A stretch of DNA of 64,000 nt from Uliginosibacterium sp. 31-16 (GCF_030730865.1 NZ_JAVALZ010000005.1:1-64000); one strand, 5' to 3'; positions 27,548 to 36,710 are shown, numbered from the stretch's first letter. A program made the numbers and translations. The notes: generated by a model not told the origin, from the letters alone.

Positions 27548-28903
27548 ATGCAATTCACCGAACTCGCCCTGATCGAACCCTTGATGCGCTCGCTGGAGGT
27601 GCTTGGCTACACCACGCCGACTCCTGTGCAGGCGCAGGCGATCCCGTTCGTACTGGCGGGGCGTGACATCATGGCCGCCGCGCAGACCGGCACCGGCAAG
27701 ACCGCCGCTTTCGCCCTGCCGCTGCTGCAGCGCCTCGCCGAGCAAAGCACGCCGGTCGGGCCCGGCGCGGTGCGCGTGCTGGTGCTGGTGCCCACCCGCG
27801 AGCTGGCCGAGCAGGTGTTCGACAGCTTCTGCGACTACGGCCACTTCCTGCCGCTGAATTACGTTGTCGCCTATGGTGGTGTGGGCATCGGCCCGCAGGT
27901 CACGCGCCTGCGCCGTGGCGCGGATGTGCTGGTCGCCACCCCAGGTCGCCTGCTCGACCTGCTCTGGCAGAAGGCCGTGCGTTTCGACGAAGTGCAGACT
28001 CTGGTGCTCGATGAAGCCGACCGCATGCTCGATCTGGGCTTCTCGCGCGAGCTGGATCAGGTTTTCGCCGCACTCACCCGGCGGCGCCAGACCCTGCTGT
28101 TCTCCGCCACCTTCTCGGATGCGATCCGCGCGCTGGCCGGCAAGCTGCTCCACAGCCCGGAACGCATCGAAGTCAGCCCGCGCAATTCCACGGTGCAGGG
28201 CGTCAAGCAATGGCTCGTTACCTGCGACAAGAAGCGCAAGACCGAGCTCTTCAGCCACCTGCTCAAGAAGCATCGCTGGGGCCAGGCCCTGATCTTCGTG
28301 CGTACCCGGAATGGAGTCGACGCCCTGCTCGAAACCCTGCAACACCAAGGCTTCCGCGCCGATGCGATTCATGGCGACAAGGCTCAGGTCGAGCGCTTGC
28401 GTGCGTTGAACCGGTTCAAGAGCGGCGAAGTGCAGTTGCTCGTTGCCACTGATGTGGCGGCGCGTGGGCTGGATATCGACGATCTGCCGCTGGTGGTGAA
28501 TTTCGATCTGCCCACGGTGGCTGAGGATTATGTGCACCGCATCGGCCGCACCGGCCGCGCGGGTGCCAGTGGCATGGCCATGTCACTGGTGTGCGCCGAT
28601 GAAGTCGGCCAGTTGCGCGACATCGAAGCGCTGATCCGCCAGACCATCAAGCGCATCGAAGAGCCGGGCTTCCTGCCCGAGCACCGCGTGCCGCAAACCG
28701 CGCCGGAAGGTCAGCAGGCCAAGCCGGTGCGGCGTCCGAAAAAGCCGCAGACACCGGGAGCTGCCGTGCCGGCCCGCAAGCCGCCCAGGCAGGGGCGCAG
28801 CGGCGCACGGGCCGCCGCCAAGCAGACGCCGTCGGGGAAATCAGCAGGGAAAGCGCCGGGCAAGCGGCCGGCCAAAGCCACGGGCAAGCCGCGCGGCCGC
28901 TAG
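27548..28903 (+). CDS. rhlE: DEAD-box RNA helicase (RhlE type)
   Basis: The 451-residue helicase has all core motifs: PTPVQAQAIP (Q motif), AQTGTGKTAAF, PTRELAEQV, VATPGRLLDLL, LDEADRMLDLG, FSATFS, FVRTRNGVD, ATDVAARGLDID and HRIGRTGRAG. A basic, low-complexity tail of about 75 residues rich in Lys, Pro and Ala follows, as in RhlE. It remodels RNA in ribosome assembly or decay. The ATG is preceded by a 7-base tandem repeat instead of a recognisable ribosome-binding site. Confidence 0.93.
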   Translation: MQFTELALIEPLMRSLEVLGYTTPTPVQAQAIPFVLAGRDIMAAAQTGTGKTAAFALPLLQRLAEQSTPVGPGAVRVLVLVPTRELAEQVFDSFCDYGHFLPLNYVVAYGGVGIGPQVTRLRRGADVLVATPGRLLDLLWQKAVRFDEVQTLVLDEADRMLDLGFSRELDQVFAALTRRRQTLLFSATFSDAIRALAGKLLHSPERIEVSPRNSTVQGVKQWLVTCDKKRKTELFSHLLKKHRWGQALIFVRTRNGVDALLETLQHQGFRADAIHGDKAQVERLRALNRFKSGEVQLLVATDVAARGLDIDDLPLVVNFDLPTVAEDYVHRIGRTGRAGASGMAMSLVCADEVGQLRDIEALIRQTIKRIEEPGFLPEHRVPQTAPEGQQAKPVRRPKKPQTPGAAVPARKPPRQGRSGARAAAKQTPSGKSAGKAPGKRPAKATGKPRGR

Positions 28904-28927
28904 GCGGCTTGCCGGGCCGGCTGACAG

Positions 28928-29311
28928 TCAGCGCGGTTTCTGGCCGTGGAAAACCGCTTCAATGTTGTAGCCGTCCGGATCAAGGACGAAAGCGGCGTAG
29001 TAGTCGGCGTGGTAGTGGGGCCGCAGCCCGGGCGCTCCGTTATCCCGGGCGCCGGCTTGCAGGGCGGCGGCATGGAAGGCGTGCACCTGCGCCTCGCTAG
29101 CGGCATGGAAGGCGATGTGACTGCGCGGCGTGAAGGGCGTGCCGGCCGAAATCCAGAAGTCACCGCCGGGGTCGCTGCCAGCGGCCTCTCCGAAGCCGGC
29201 GGCATTCTTCAGTTCGAGCTTGATGGTGTAGCCCAGTGGCGCGAGCGCCTGCTGATAGAACGCCTTGCTGCGCGCCAGATCGGCGACGTTGATGCCAGTG
29301 TGATCGATCAT
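28928..29311 (-). CDS. VOC-family (glyoxalase/dioxygenase-fold) protein
   Basis: The 127-residue protein starts MIDHTGINVADLARSKAFYQQAL and ends with DPDGYNIEAVFHG, the vicinal oxygen chelate pattern with metal-ligand His and Glu. AAAGGAAAG lies just before the ATG. The reaction is unknown. The start is 10 bases after the end of the upstream MATE gene on the same strand, suggesting one transcript. Confidence 0.88.
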   Translation of the reverse strand: MIDHTGINVADLARSKAFYQQALAPLGYTIKLELKNAAGFGEAAGSDPGGDFWISAGTPFTPRSHIAFHAASEAQVHAFHAAALQAGARDNGAPGLRPHYHADYYAAFVLDPDGYNIEAVFHGQKPR

Positions 29312-29321
29312 CTCTTTCCTT

Positions 29322-30713
29322 TCAGATCGTTGCGGCTGCGTGTTGTCGTTGCAGTGCCCGGCGGCGCGCGACGCGGGCGAGAGGTGCCCAGCCGCGCCAG
29401 CGCCAGCGTGCCAGCATGCCGAATCCGCGCAGGCATTCGTCAGCCATGTAGGCGAGCCAGATGCCAACCAGACCCAGGCCGAAGTGGATGCCCAGCAGCC
29501 AAGCCAGCATCGTGCCCGCCAGCACGTTGATGTAGATATTAACCTTGGCGGGGAAGCGTGCGTCTCCCGCGGCGCGCAGCCCGCCGGTGACCAGCACGTT
29601 GAGGCTGCGACCCTGCCCGGCGAAAATTTCGATGGCGAGAATGCTGGTCAGCAGCGCGGGTACCGCCGGATTGTCCGAGAACAGCGCGATGGCCTGGGGC
29701 GCCAGCAACCAGGCGGCGATTCCTCCCAGCCCGGTGGCGAGCAGGCAGATGCGCACGCTACGCCGCATCAGCGCATTCGCGCCGCGCAACTCACCGGCAC
29801 CGATCTTGTGGCCGATGATGATCTCGGTGCCCGACGCCACCGCGTTCATCACCATGTTCACGATGCCGTTGATCTGGGCGGCATAAGCGTGCACGGCCAG
29901 CGCTGCCGTGCCCAGACTGCCGGCCATGGCGACGGTGGCCATGTAGCAGACCCGGTAACCGATCTTTTCGCCTGCGCTCGGCAGGCCAATGGCGAGGATC
30001 GCGGCAAACGGCTCGCGCGCCACGCGGATCGCATCGCGCAGGCGCAGCTTCACCCGCAGATCGTGCCGCCACACCCACACCAGCAGCGAAAAAACCAGCA
30101 GGCGTGAGGCCAGCTGACCCCAGGCCAGCCCCATGACGCCCAGTGCCGGCATCGGCCCGAGGCCGAAAACCAGCGGCGCGCTGACGACGACATGCAGGAT
30201 GTTCATTGCCAGCACCAGACGCATGGTGACCCGTGTGAAGGTGAAGGCCCGCAGCACTGCAAACATCGTGACGTTGATCGCCTCCAGCGCCATGGCCACG
30301 GCGATCACCCGCATGAAGGGCACGGCCATTGGCAGCAGTTCCGCCGGCAGTTGCAGCAGGCGCAGCAGCGGCTCCGGCCAGGCCCCGACCAGCGCGGCGG
30401 CGATCAGCCCGAGCCAGGCCGACGCCGAGAATCCGGCACGGGCCAGCGCCTGGGCGCCGGCCTCATCACCGGCACCACGCTGTTGCGTGACCACCACGCT
30501 GGCGCCCATGCTCACCACGCGGAAGATCCGGTCGAACACCATGCGCAACTGGTTGGCCATGCCGAATACGGCGACGGACGCTGCCGAGACCTGGCCGGCC
30601 ATCCACAGGCCGAGCGTGCCGATGGCCATGAACAGGGCCATCTCCACGAAAAGCGGCCAGGAAAGGTGAAAGAGGTCCAGCTGCGGGGAGGCGTGTTTCG
30701 CGTGTTGCGTCAT
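29322..30713 (-). CDS. MATE-family multidrug/metabolite exporter
   Basis: The 463-residue polytopic inner membrane protein has about twelve hydrophobic segments and the two-lobed MATE repeat. The N-lobe begins LSWPLFVEMALFMAIGTLGLWMAGQ. The C-lobe begins near LAIGLPSAGEKIGYRVCYM. It couples Na+ or H+ influx to export of organic cations or metabolites. The ATG at 30713 is preferred, although the ribosome-binding site is weak. Confidence 0.92.
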   Translation of the reverse strand: MTQHAKHASPQLDLFHLSWPLFVEMALFMAIGTLGLWMAGQVSAASVAVFGMANQLRMVFDRIFRVVSMGASVVVTQQRGAGDEAGAQALARAGFSASAWLGLIAAALVGAWPEPLLRLLQLPAELLPMAVPFMRVIAVAMALEAINVTMFAVLRAFTFTRVTMRLVLAMNILHVVVSAPLVFGLGPMPALGVMGLAWGQLASRLLVFSLLVWVWRHDLRVKLRLRDAIRVAREPFAAILAIGLPSAGEKIGYRVCYMATVAMAGSLGTAALAVHAYAAQINGIVNMVMNAVASGTEIIIGHKIGAGELRGANALMRRSVRICLLATGLGGIAAWLLAPQAIALFSDNPAVPALLTSILAIEIFAGQGRSLNVLVTGGLRAAGDARFPAKVNIYINVLAGTMLAWLLGIHFGLGLVGIWLAYMADECLRGFGMLARWRWRGWAPLARVARRRALQRQHAAATI

Positions 30714-30846
30714 GGGGAGGCGGGGCTTCGGAGGGCCGCATAGTTTCGCCCGAACCAGGCGGCCGGATTTGATCGGAATGTGCATATTGCGGACAATCGT
30801 CCGCGCGCCGTGTCAGGTTTGCCCGGCGCTGAGCGGAAAGGATGCC

Positions 30847-31476
30847 ATGGACGAAGCGCTTTTGCAGCGCGTATGCGCAACGCAGCACGGTTTTCTGGAA
30901 ATCCAGAAAGTGGCGGATGAAATTCATGCCAGCCACAGCGCGGCCGACGTGTTTCGCCTGGCGACGGAGCTGTTTGTCGCAGCCGATTATCCGGTACGTT
31001 CGCTAGCCACTTTTCTCTTCGGTCGATTGGCTGCGACGCAGCCGGAGAGCCTGCGCTTCCTGCGCGAACGCGTGAGCCGCGATGCGGACTGGCGGGTACA
31101 GGAAATCCTGGCCAAGGCGTTTGACCGCTACTGTGCCGACACGGGTTATGAAGCGGCCTTACCGGTGATTCGTGACTGGCTGGCCGATCCTCTGGCGAAC
31201 GTGCGTCGTGCCGTCACCGAAGGCTTGCGCATCTGGACCGGCCGCCCCTATTTCAAGACGCATCCGGAGGTGGCTATTGCGCTGCTCGCCGCCTTGCGCG
31301 AAGACGACAGCGAATACGTGCGCAAGTCAGTCGGCAACGCGCTGCGGGACATCAGCAAGAAACATGGCGCCCTGATCCGCGCTGAACTGCACAGCTGGGA
31401 CACCGGGAATCGCCGGGTGGCGCAGACCTGTAAACTGGCCAGCCGCTTTCTCGACAGCCCGAAGAGCCGCGAGTGA
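30847..31476 (+). CDS. HEAT-repeat protein, DNA alkylation repair (AlkD)-like
   Basis: This 209-residue all-helical protein shows HEAT-type repeats: VRSLATFLFGRLA, DADWRVQEILAKAFDRYC, NVRRAVTEGLRIWTGR, SEYVRKSVGNALRDISK. The arrangement fits AlkD-like alkylpurine glycosylase scaffolds, but catalytic Trp/Asp equivalents cannot be confirmed by eye. GGAAAGGA precedes the ATG at 30847. It may be a HEAT protein of other function. Confidence 0.65.
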   Translation: MDEALLQRVCATQHGFLEIQKVADEIHASHSAADVFRLATELFVAADYPVRSLATFLFGRLAATQPESLRFLRERVSRDADWRVQEILAKAFDRYCADTGYEAALPVIRDWLADPLANVRRAVTEGLRIWTGRPYFKTHPEVAIALLAALREDDSEYVRKSVGNALRDISKKHGALIRAELHSWDTGNRRVAQTCKLASRFLDSPKSRE

Positions 31477-31479
31477 TGT

Positions 31480-31598
31480 GCTGTAGAGCCGCATGTGGCG
31501 GGCGTCTTCAGCCTGTCTGCCGGCAGAGGCTTTCCTGACGCTGCTTGTGGCGGCGCCTGCCTGAAGAACAAGGCGGGGTGCGGGTCTTCAAGGCAGGC
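31480..31598. repeat. Dispersed palindromic repeat, family 1 (copy 7)
   Basis: Units include GTAGAGCCGCATGTGGCGGG with CGTCTTCAG, and CCTGAAGAACAAGGCGGGGT with GCGGGTCTTCA. It lies between the convergent HEAT and DUF3820 genes and overlaps the last codons of the latter. Confidence 0.65.
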
Positions 31599-31821
31599 TA
31601 CGCACCGGGTGTTTCTTCCGCAGCGGCTCCAGCAGCCCCTTCAGATTGTTGTGATCCAGCTCGTAGGCGAGCGCCAGCAGGGCACCCAGCTCGCCTTTCG
31701 GAAAACCTTCACGGGCGAACCAGCCCAGATAGTGGGCGGGCAGATCGGCAATGATTCGGCCCTTGTACTTGCCGTAGGGCATTTCACGGCTCAGGAGTTT
31801 TTCGAGGAGTTCGGGGTTCAT
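31588..31821 (-). CDS. DUF3820 small protein
   Basis: The 77-residue protein has MPYGKYKGRIIADLPAHYLGW, the hallmark of the DUF3820 family, sometimes called quorum-regulated virulence-factor-like without mechanistic evidence. The ATG at 31821 overlaps the stop of the radical SAM gene (ATGA), so the two are coupled. The last codons lie inside a dispersed repeat, which suggests the repeat has replaced or extended the gene end. Confidence 0.8.
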   Translation of the reverse strand: MNPELLEKLLSREMPYGKYKGRIIADLPAHYLGWFAREGFPKGELGALLALAYELDHNNLKGLLEPLRKKHPVRSLP

Positions 31822-33737
31822 CGGAGGCCGGGCTCCTGTTGTGTCAGCGCCCGGGCGATGAAGTTCTTCGGCACCTGCGGGCGTGGCACGCGGGTGCTGA
31901 ACCATGAACGCACATCGCGCTCCAGCTCGATGCCGTGCATGAAGTTGTACAGTGCCTTGGTCAGCGCGCGGCCCAGCTCGTCGTGATCGACACCCGTGGG
32001 GTCAATGAAGCGGATGTCATTCTTGGCGAAACTCACCGGCGGCAGGGGCAGGAGCTTGATGCCGTAGTCCTGCGGATTCTTGCCGACTGGGGAATGCACT
32101 GTGCAGGCAAAACGGTGGAAAAAGCCGGACTGGATGCAGCCGGCCTCGAAGAGCTGACGCACATACTCCAGCGCATCCACCGTGTCCTGCACGGTCTGGG
32201 TCGGGAAGCCATACATCAGATAGGCATGCACGAGGATGCCGGCCTCGGCAAAGGCATGCGTGACGCGTGCCACCTGATCGACCGACACGCCTTTCTGCAT
32301 GAGCTTGAGCAGGCGGTCCGAAGCCACTTCCAGCCCGCCGGAAATGGCGATGCAGCCACTCTGGGCGAGCAGCTCGCACAGCTCGGGGGTGAAGGATTTC
32401 TCGAAGCGGATATTGCCCCACCAGGTGATCGAAACCTGACGCCGCAGCAGTTCTTCGGCCAGTGCGCGCAGCATCTTGGGCGGAGCGGCCTCATCGACGA
32501 AGTGAAAGCCGGTCTGGCCGGTCTCCGCGATGATCGCTTCGATGCGGTCCACTAGGATCTCGGCATTGGCCGTCTCATAGCGCGAGATGTAGTCCAGGCT
32601 CACATCGCAGAAGCTGCACTTCTTCCAGTAGCAGCCGTGGGCAACGGTCAGCTTGTTCCAGCGCCCGTCGCTCCACAGGCGATGCATGGGGTTGAGCATG
32701 TCCATGACCGACAGGTAGCGGTCAATCGGCAGGCCGTCCCAGGTCGGCGTGCCAACCTCGGCGAAGGGCACATCCGGCTCGGGGAAGTTCACGTAGCTGA
32801 CCTTGCCTTCCGTGCGCAGGAAGGTCCGCACCAGCCGGCCGCTGCCACGCTGGCCGCGCAGGTGCTCGAGCAAGGCCAGCGTCGGACGCTCGCCATCATC
32901 CAGGGTGATGAAATCGAAGTAGTCGAAGACGCGTGGCTCGGTGAGTTCGCGCAACTCGGTATTGGCAAAGCCGCCGCCGAGTACCACGGTGATCGCCGGG
33001 TCGTGCGCCTTGATCGTCTGGGCGATGCGGAAGGCCGCGTAAACCGTGCCGGGGAAGGGCACGGAAATCAGCACCACCTGCGGCTGATGGCGGGCGAGGG
33101 CTTCTTGCGTCAGCGCCTGCAGCATGCGGTCGATCAGGTTCGTCGGCGCGGCCAGCGCAGCCGCCAGCGGCGCGAACGTCGCCTGCGCCATGGCGATGGA
33201 TTCGGCGTAGCGCACGAACTCGAAGCGCTCATCGACGCCCTCGCGGATCACGTCGGCCAGATCGTTCAGATACAGCGTGGCGAGGTGGCGGGCGCGATCC
33301 TGCAGGCCCAGCGAGCCGAAGGCCCAGGCCAGCGGATCGCCGCCGTCCGGGTCGACATAGGCGTCCAACGCATCGAAGCGGCTGCCCTCGGGCAGCCAGG
33401 TGCCGCCGCAGATGCGATAGGCCAGCGTCGCATCACGCCCCTGCAGGAAGGCGATGACCGGACCGATGCTGGCGCGGTAGGCAGCGAAGTTTTCGAGGAA
33501 GGCGGCGACGTTCCCGCTGCGTGATTTTGCCGGCGTGGTCTCGATGTGGGCGCGGATTTCATCCAGCCCGCTGGGCGAGAGCAGGCGCAGCACCAGCGCG
33601 ATGGCCAGGTCCTCCTGCACGGCGCTCACGCCTTGCGAGCGCAGGAAGCCGGTGAGGTAGGCCGTCGAAGGGTAGGGCGTGTTCAGCTGGGTCATCGGCG
33701 GGATGACCGAGAGCACGCGTTGCGGGGTGACAGGCAT
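31818..33737 (-). CDS. B12-binding-domain radical SAM protein
   Basis: This is a 639-residue protein. The N-terminal half has a cobalamin-binding-like Rossmann region (VVLISVPFPGTVYAAFRIAQTIK, VVLGGGFANTEL). The radical SAM core begins at VAHGCYWKKCSFCD. The cluster-binding cysteines are spaced CX4CX2C rather than the usual CX3CX2C. The substrate is unknown; such proteins often do methylations or C-C chemistry. It overlaps the DUF3820 gene by four bases. A long palindrome lies directly before its start. Confidence 0.85.
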   Translation of the reverse strand: MPVTPQRVLSVIPPMTQLNTPYPSTAYLTGFLRSQGVSAVQEDLAIALVLRLLSPSGLDEIRAHIETTPAKSRSGNVAAFLENFAAYRASIGPVIAFLQGRDATLAYRICGGTWLPEGSRFDALDAYVDPDGGDPLAWAFGSLGLQDRARHLATLYLNDLADVIREGVDERFEFVRYAESIAMAQATFAPLAAALAAPTNLIDRMLQALTQEALARHQPQVVLISVPFPGTVYAAFRIAQTIKAHDPAITVVLGGGFANTELRELTEPRVFDYFDFITLDDGERPTLALLEHLRGQRGSGRLVRTFLRTEGKVSYVNFPEPDVPFAEVGTPTWDGLPIDRYLSVMDMLNPMHRLWSDGRWNKLTVAHGCYWKKCSFCDVSLDYISRYETANAEILVDRIEAIIAETGQTGFHFVDEAAPPKMLRALAEELLRRQVSITWWGNIRFEKSFTPELCELLAQSGCIAISGGLEVASDRLLKLMQKGVSVDQVARVTHAFAEAGILVHAYLMYGFPTQTVQDTVDALEYVRQLFEAGCIQSGFFHRFACTVHSPVGKNPQDYGIKLLPLPPVSFAKNDIRFIDPTGVDHDELGRALTKALYNFMHGIELERDVRSWFSTRVPRPQVPKNFIARALTQQEPGLR

Positions 33738-33738
33738 T

Positions 33739-33901
33739 ATTGATCCGGCCAGGTTTTGTTTGAAATCCGTTCGACCCGAGTGCGCCCGCAGGGCGTGTAT
33801 CGAGGGTGGGGCTCACGCCTCGATACACCGGCCTGCGGCCGGCACTCGGCACGAACGGTTTTTAGGGAACAGAGTTCAAACTTCATCGGGCCGGATCAAA
33901 T
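33739..33901. repeat. 163-base imperfect palindrome, MITE-like
   Basis: The terminal inverted sequences are ATTGATCCGGCC and GGCCGGATCAAAT. Inner matching arms are GTGTATCGAGG (33795-33805) and CCTCGATACAC (33818-33828), with partly paired CGAGTGC/GCACTCG between. It starts immediately before the radical SAM start codon. No gene is seen from here to 34033. Confidence 0.65.
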
Positions 33902-34033
33902 AGGCTTGAGTGTGGGCGGGTCGGGAGCCGCCATTCTACGGCGCCCGGCGCGCACGGAGTGGCCACGGCGCCCCGTTTTCAGGGCATGCACATGAAAAGG
34001 GCGGCCGTGATCACGGCTGGCAAGGGCCGGGTC

Positions 34034-34834
34034 TCAGTCTGTTTCCGGACTGATCTGGAGACGTGTCTGCAACTGATGCAGGGTGCCGCAATGGGAGCAG
34101 AGAAAAGATCCGTTCAGGGTGATCGAGCCGCCTGTGCCGGCATCCAGCTGCATGACCAGATTGGTTGGCAGCACCGGTACGGCAGGCTCGGGTTCCGGTT
34201 CTGCCGCGGGTGGGGCGGCCTCCGGAGCGGGCTCGGCGGCCATCATCGGGGCGGGGGCGGGTTCCGGCGGAGCAGGAGCCTCCACTGCCGGGGGGAAATG
34301 CACGTCGTCCTCGTCATCATCGTCCGTGTTGAGCTCGGGCCACGGGAGATCCGCGTTCTTGCCGGGGACGCTGCCGGTGTACTCCGAATTGTTCAGCAGG
34401 GCTTCGGCGCGGGCCAGATTCAGGTGCGTACGCGCCAGATTCGCAAAGCTGGAACTGCTCAGCCAGCTTTCTTCCGCCGAAGGATAACGGGGCGGAGAGG
34501 CTGGGGGCGGCGGCGAGAAAACGGGTTTGGGCTGTGGTGGCTCGGGCACCCGCACCACGGAAGGCGGTACCACCGTGACGCGTGGCGACTTGCCGCCGGC
34601 CTTGGGCATCTGCTCCATTTGGGCCTGCATGCCGAGCTTGGACAGGCGAGCCATGTAAGCCAGGGCATCCTCTTCCGACAGATTGTTTTTCAGCACGACG
34701 AGCTTGCCCGAAAACATCCGCTCGATCTGGGGCAGGGCGATATTCAGGCTTTTGGCCGCATGGGCCTGCACCTTCGTCGGGCTGAGCCCTTCGCGAATCT
34801 CTCCGCTGAAAACAATGCGGTATAGCGGTTCCAT
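34034..34834 (-). CDS. Protein with N-terminal regulatory-type alpha/beta domain and Pro-rich linker
   Basis: The 266-residue protein begins with a roughly 75-residue domain (EPLYRIVFSGEIREGLSPTKVQ, ERMFSGKLVVLKNNL) that is often found fused to membrane or RDD-type domains in proteobacteria. A long Pro/Ala/Glu-rich low-complexity linker follows. The final segment has CSHCG, a possible half zinc site. No transmembrane helix is seen. AGGGG precedes the ATG. The function is unknown. Confidence 0.6.
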   Translation of the reverse strand: MEPLYRIVFSGEIREGLSPTKVQAHAAKSLNIALPQIERMFSGKLVVLKNNLSEEDALAYMARLSKLGMQAQMEQMPKAGGKSPRVTVVPPSVVRVPEPPQPKPVFSPPPPASPPRYPSAEESWLSSSSFANLARTHLNLARAEALLNNSEYTGSVPGKNADLPWPELNTDDDDEDDVHFPPAVEAPAPPEPAPAPMMAAEPAPEAAPPAAEPEPEPAVPVLPTNLVMQLDAGTGGSITLNGSFLCSHCGTLHQLQTRLQISPETD

Positions 34835-34964
34835 GTTCTGCCCCTGCAATTCAATGATCGGCCAAGTGCCTGATTGTATTTGGCTGCAAACAAACTCACC
34901 ACCCGCAGGTCTCGTGTGGAACGTGCAGGCAGCCCATGCACAGACCCTGATGATCAGGCAAGGT

Positions 34965-35429
34965 TCAAGCAGGCGGCGCAAGTGTGATCTGTGTGCCGAA
35001 TTTGGCCCGATGGACGGAGAAAAACGCTCGCACATTGCGCACATTCGCGTCAGCGGCGAACAAGCGTTGCGCCGTCTGGTTGTACGCTTCCATGTCGCGC
35101 ACCTGCAGGATCAGCACGAAATCCGGCCCCGACGACACCCGGTAGCATTGCTGTACGGCGGCGTCTGCCGCTGCCCGCGTTTCGAACGCCGCCAGCCGCT
35201 CGGCCGCCTGCTGGTCCAGGGTCACCTCGATGATGGCGGTCAGCCCGGCGCCGAGCTTCTCGGGCGAGAGAATCGCCACGCGTCGCTCGATGATGCCGGC
35301 CTCTTCCAGTCGTTTGACACGGCGCAGGCAGGTGGCGGGCGAGACATGCACGCGCTCGGCCAGCTCCTGATTGGTCAGCGAGGCGTCGGTCTGGAGCTGG
35401 GCGAGGATGCGGAGGTCGGTGTTGTCCAT
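34965..35429 (-). CDS. Lrp/AsnC-family transcriptional regulator
   Basis: The 154-residue protein opens MDNTDLRILAQLQTDASLTNQELAERVHVSPATCLRRVKRLEEAGII, a canonical Lrp helix-turn-helix. The RAM/effector domain follows, with SGPDFVLILQVRDMEAY. It should bind an amino acid and control nearby transport or catabolic genes. It lies 11 bases after a small membrane protein gene and probably belongs to that transcript. Confidence 0.93.
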   Translation of the reverse strand: MDNTDLRILAQLQTDASLTNQELAERVHVSPATCLRRVKRLEEAGIIERRVAILSPEKLGAGLTAIIEVTLDQQAAERLAAFETRAAADAAVQQCYRVSSGPDFVLILQVRDMEAYNQTAQRLFAADANVRNVRAFFSVHRAKFGTQITLAPPA

Positions 35430-35440
35430 GGCGTCGGGAC

Positions 35441-35875
35441 TCAGAAAAAGATCATCAGCAGCGCGAAGGCCGGTGCGATCAGGAAGAAGAGGCTCAGCAG
35501 ACCCAGCGCGCCAGGCAAGGCAAAGAGAGCGGGAGGAGAGCCCTTTTTCAAGGACGCACCGGCCATGCCGAACAGGGCGGCGCTCATGGCGCAGTAGAAC
35601 GCGAACGGCAGCCAGTTGCGCAGCCAGAACTCGAAGGCATGGCCTTCGCGCTGCAGGAGCCGGCGCGTTGTCTTGCCGACAAAGTACTGCAGCTGGCCGG
35701 CGGCGCTGGCCTCCAGTGCGTGTTGCAGCACGATGATTGCGGCAATGCCGAAACCGAGCGACAGCAGCAGTGCAAAAGCAGCGGCCGCCTTGCCCTTGCG
35801 GTGATCCGCGCCTGTACTGGCTTCCTGCAAGGAGGTGTCGAGGCCCGGCGGCAGACGTACATTTCCCGGCGGCAT
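35441..35875 (-). CDS. Hypothetical membrane protein with three hydrophobic segments
   Basis: The 144-residue protein has a soluble N-terminus of about 30 residues. Hydrophobic segments follow near residues 33-50 (AAAAFALLLSLGFGIAAIIVL), 88-103 and 115-140, with a basic loop (GKTTRRLLQREGHAFEFW) between the first two. I chose the ATG at 35875. Longer starts would encode a dispersed repeat. No family is recognised. Confidence 0.55.
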   Translation of the reverse strand: MPPGNVRLPPGLDTSLQEASTGADHRKGKAAAAFALLLSLGFGIAAIIVLQHALEASAAGQLQYFVGKTTRRLLQREGHAFEFWLRNWLPFAFYCAMSAALFGMAGASLKKGSPPALFALPGALGLLSLFFLIAPAFALLMIFF

Positions 35876-35876
35876 G

Positions 35877-35915
35877 CCTGTAGATGCCCGTCCGGCGCGG
35901 CTCTCCGGCATGCTC
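35877..35915. repeat. Dispersed palindromic repeat, family 1 (copy 8, single unit)
   Basis: It reads CTGTAGATGCCCGTCCGGC followed by GCGGCTCTCCGGCATG. It fills the short gap between two minus-strand genes. Confidence 0.6.
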
Positions 35916-35916
35916 A

Positions 35917-36588
35917 TCACAGCCACCCGTTGGCGATGAATTCGTCGATCGCGTAGCGTCGCGCTTCGAGCGGGTGCGCCGCCACGGCCGCGACGATCTG
36001 CGCCACACCCGCTGCATAAGGCGCATCACCGGTGACGCGGGTCTCCAGCCGCACACGGCAGGCCGCGTCGGCGATCTCGATGCGGTGAAAGGCGTGGCGC
36101 GCCAGATAGGCCGCTTCGATGCCCAGCTCGCCCTGCTGTACAGCCGGGTCGCGTACCGAGCTGATGGCCGCTGGCGCCAGTCCCAGCGAATGGGCGATAT
36201 CCACCGCCGTGCCGGCGACCGAGGTCTTGCTGGCCTGGTGCGACTCTGTCACGCCGATGGCGTAGCCCGCGAACAGTCCGCCGCAGCGCGAGAGCATGTG
36301 CATCACCTTGAGCATCAGGATGTTGGTGTTCGGGCACAACACCAGCGGGTAGCGTGGCGCCTGCGCTTCGAGTGCCGAGCCGGTGGACAGCTCCAGCAGC
36401 GGCGAGCCGCTGCGCTCGCAGAAGGCGACGACCTCCGCCAGCTCGCGCCCGGAGCCGGCATGTACGACGATGGCGCGCGCTGCGGGCGGCGTGGCCGGCC
36501 AGGCCGCCTGTTCCAGCGGCGCCGGGAGGCACATCTCCGTGAGCAGTTCGCGTGCGAGCTTGCCGCTGCCGACGATGAAAACCTGCAT
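35917..36588 (-). CDS. Dihydrodipicolinate-reductase-like NAD(P)-binding protein
   Basis: The 223-residue protein starts MQVFIVGSGKLAREL, a Rossmann entry. It has ELSTGSALE and LCPNTNILMLKVMHML segments reminiscent of DapB (sugar/amino-acid reductase fold), and SHQASKTSVAGTAVDIA near residue 120, where DapB has its H-H-K substrate loop. It is shorter than DapB (about 270). A role in lysine synthesis is unproven. AGAAGGA is positioned best for the ATG at 36588. Confidence 0.65.
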   Translation of the reverse strand: MQVFIVGSGKLARELLTEMCLPAPLEQAAWPATPPAARAIVVHAGSGRELAEVVAFCERSGSPLLELSTGSALEAQAPRYPLVLCPNTNILMLKVMHMLSRCGGLFAGYAIGVTESHQASKTSVAGTAVDIAHSLGLAPAAISSVRDPAVQQGELGIEAAYLARHAFHRIEIADAACRVRLETRVTGDAPYAAGVAQIVAAVAAHPLEARRYAIDEFIANGWL

Positions 36589-36646
36589 GTTCATTCCTTC
36601 TGCTTGTTTGGCACGCCGGTGTGGCGCGCGGAGTGATGGCTTGGAA

Positions 36647-36710
36647 ATGCCCGAAGAAGCCCGCCAGAAGCCGCTCTCCGGCATGGGCGCTGTGCGCTGT
36701 TCAAGGCAGC
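36647..36710. repeat. Dispersed palindromic repeat, family 1 (copy 9)
   Basis: CCGAAGAAGCCCGCCAGAAG is followed by CCGCTCTCCGGC. It overlaps the 3' end of the acetyltransferase gene. Confidence 0.65.
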
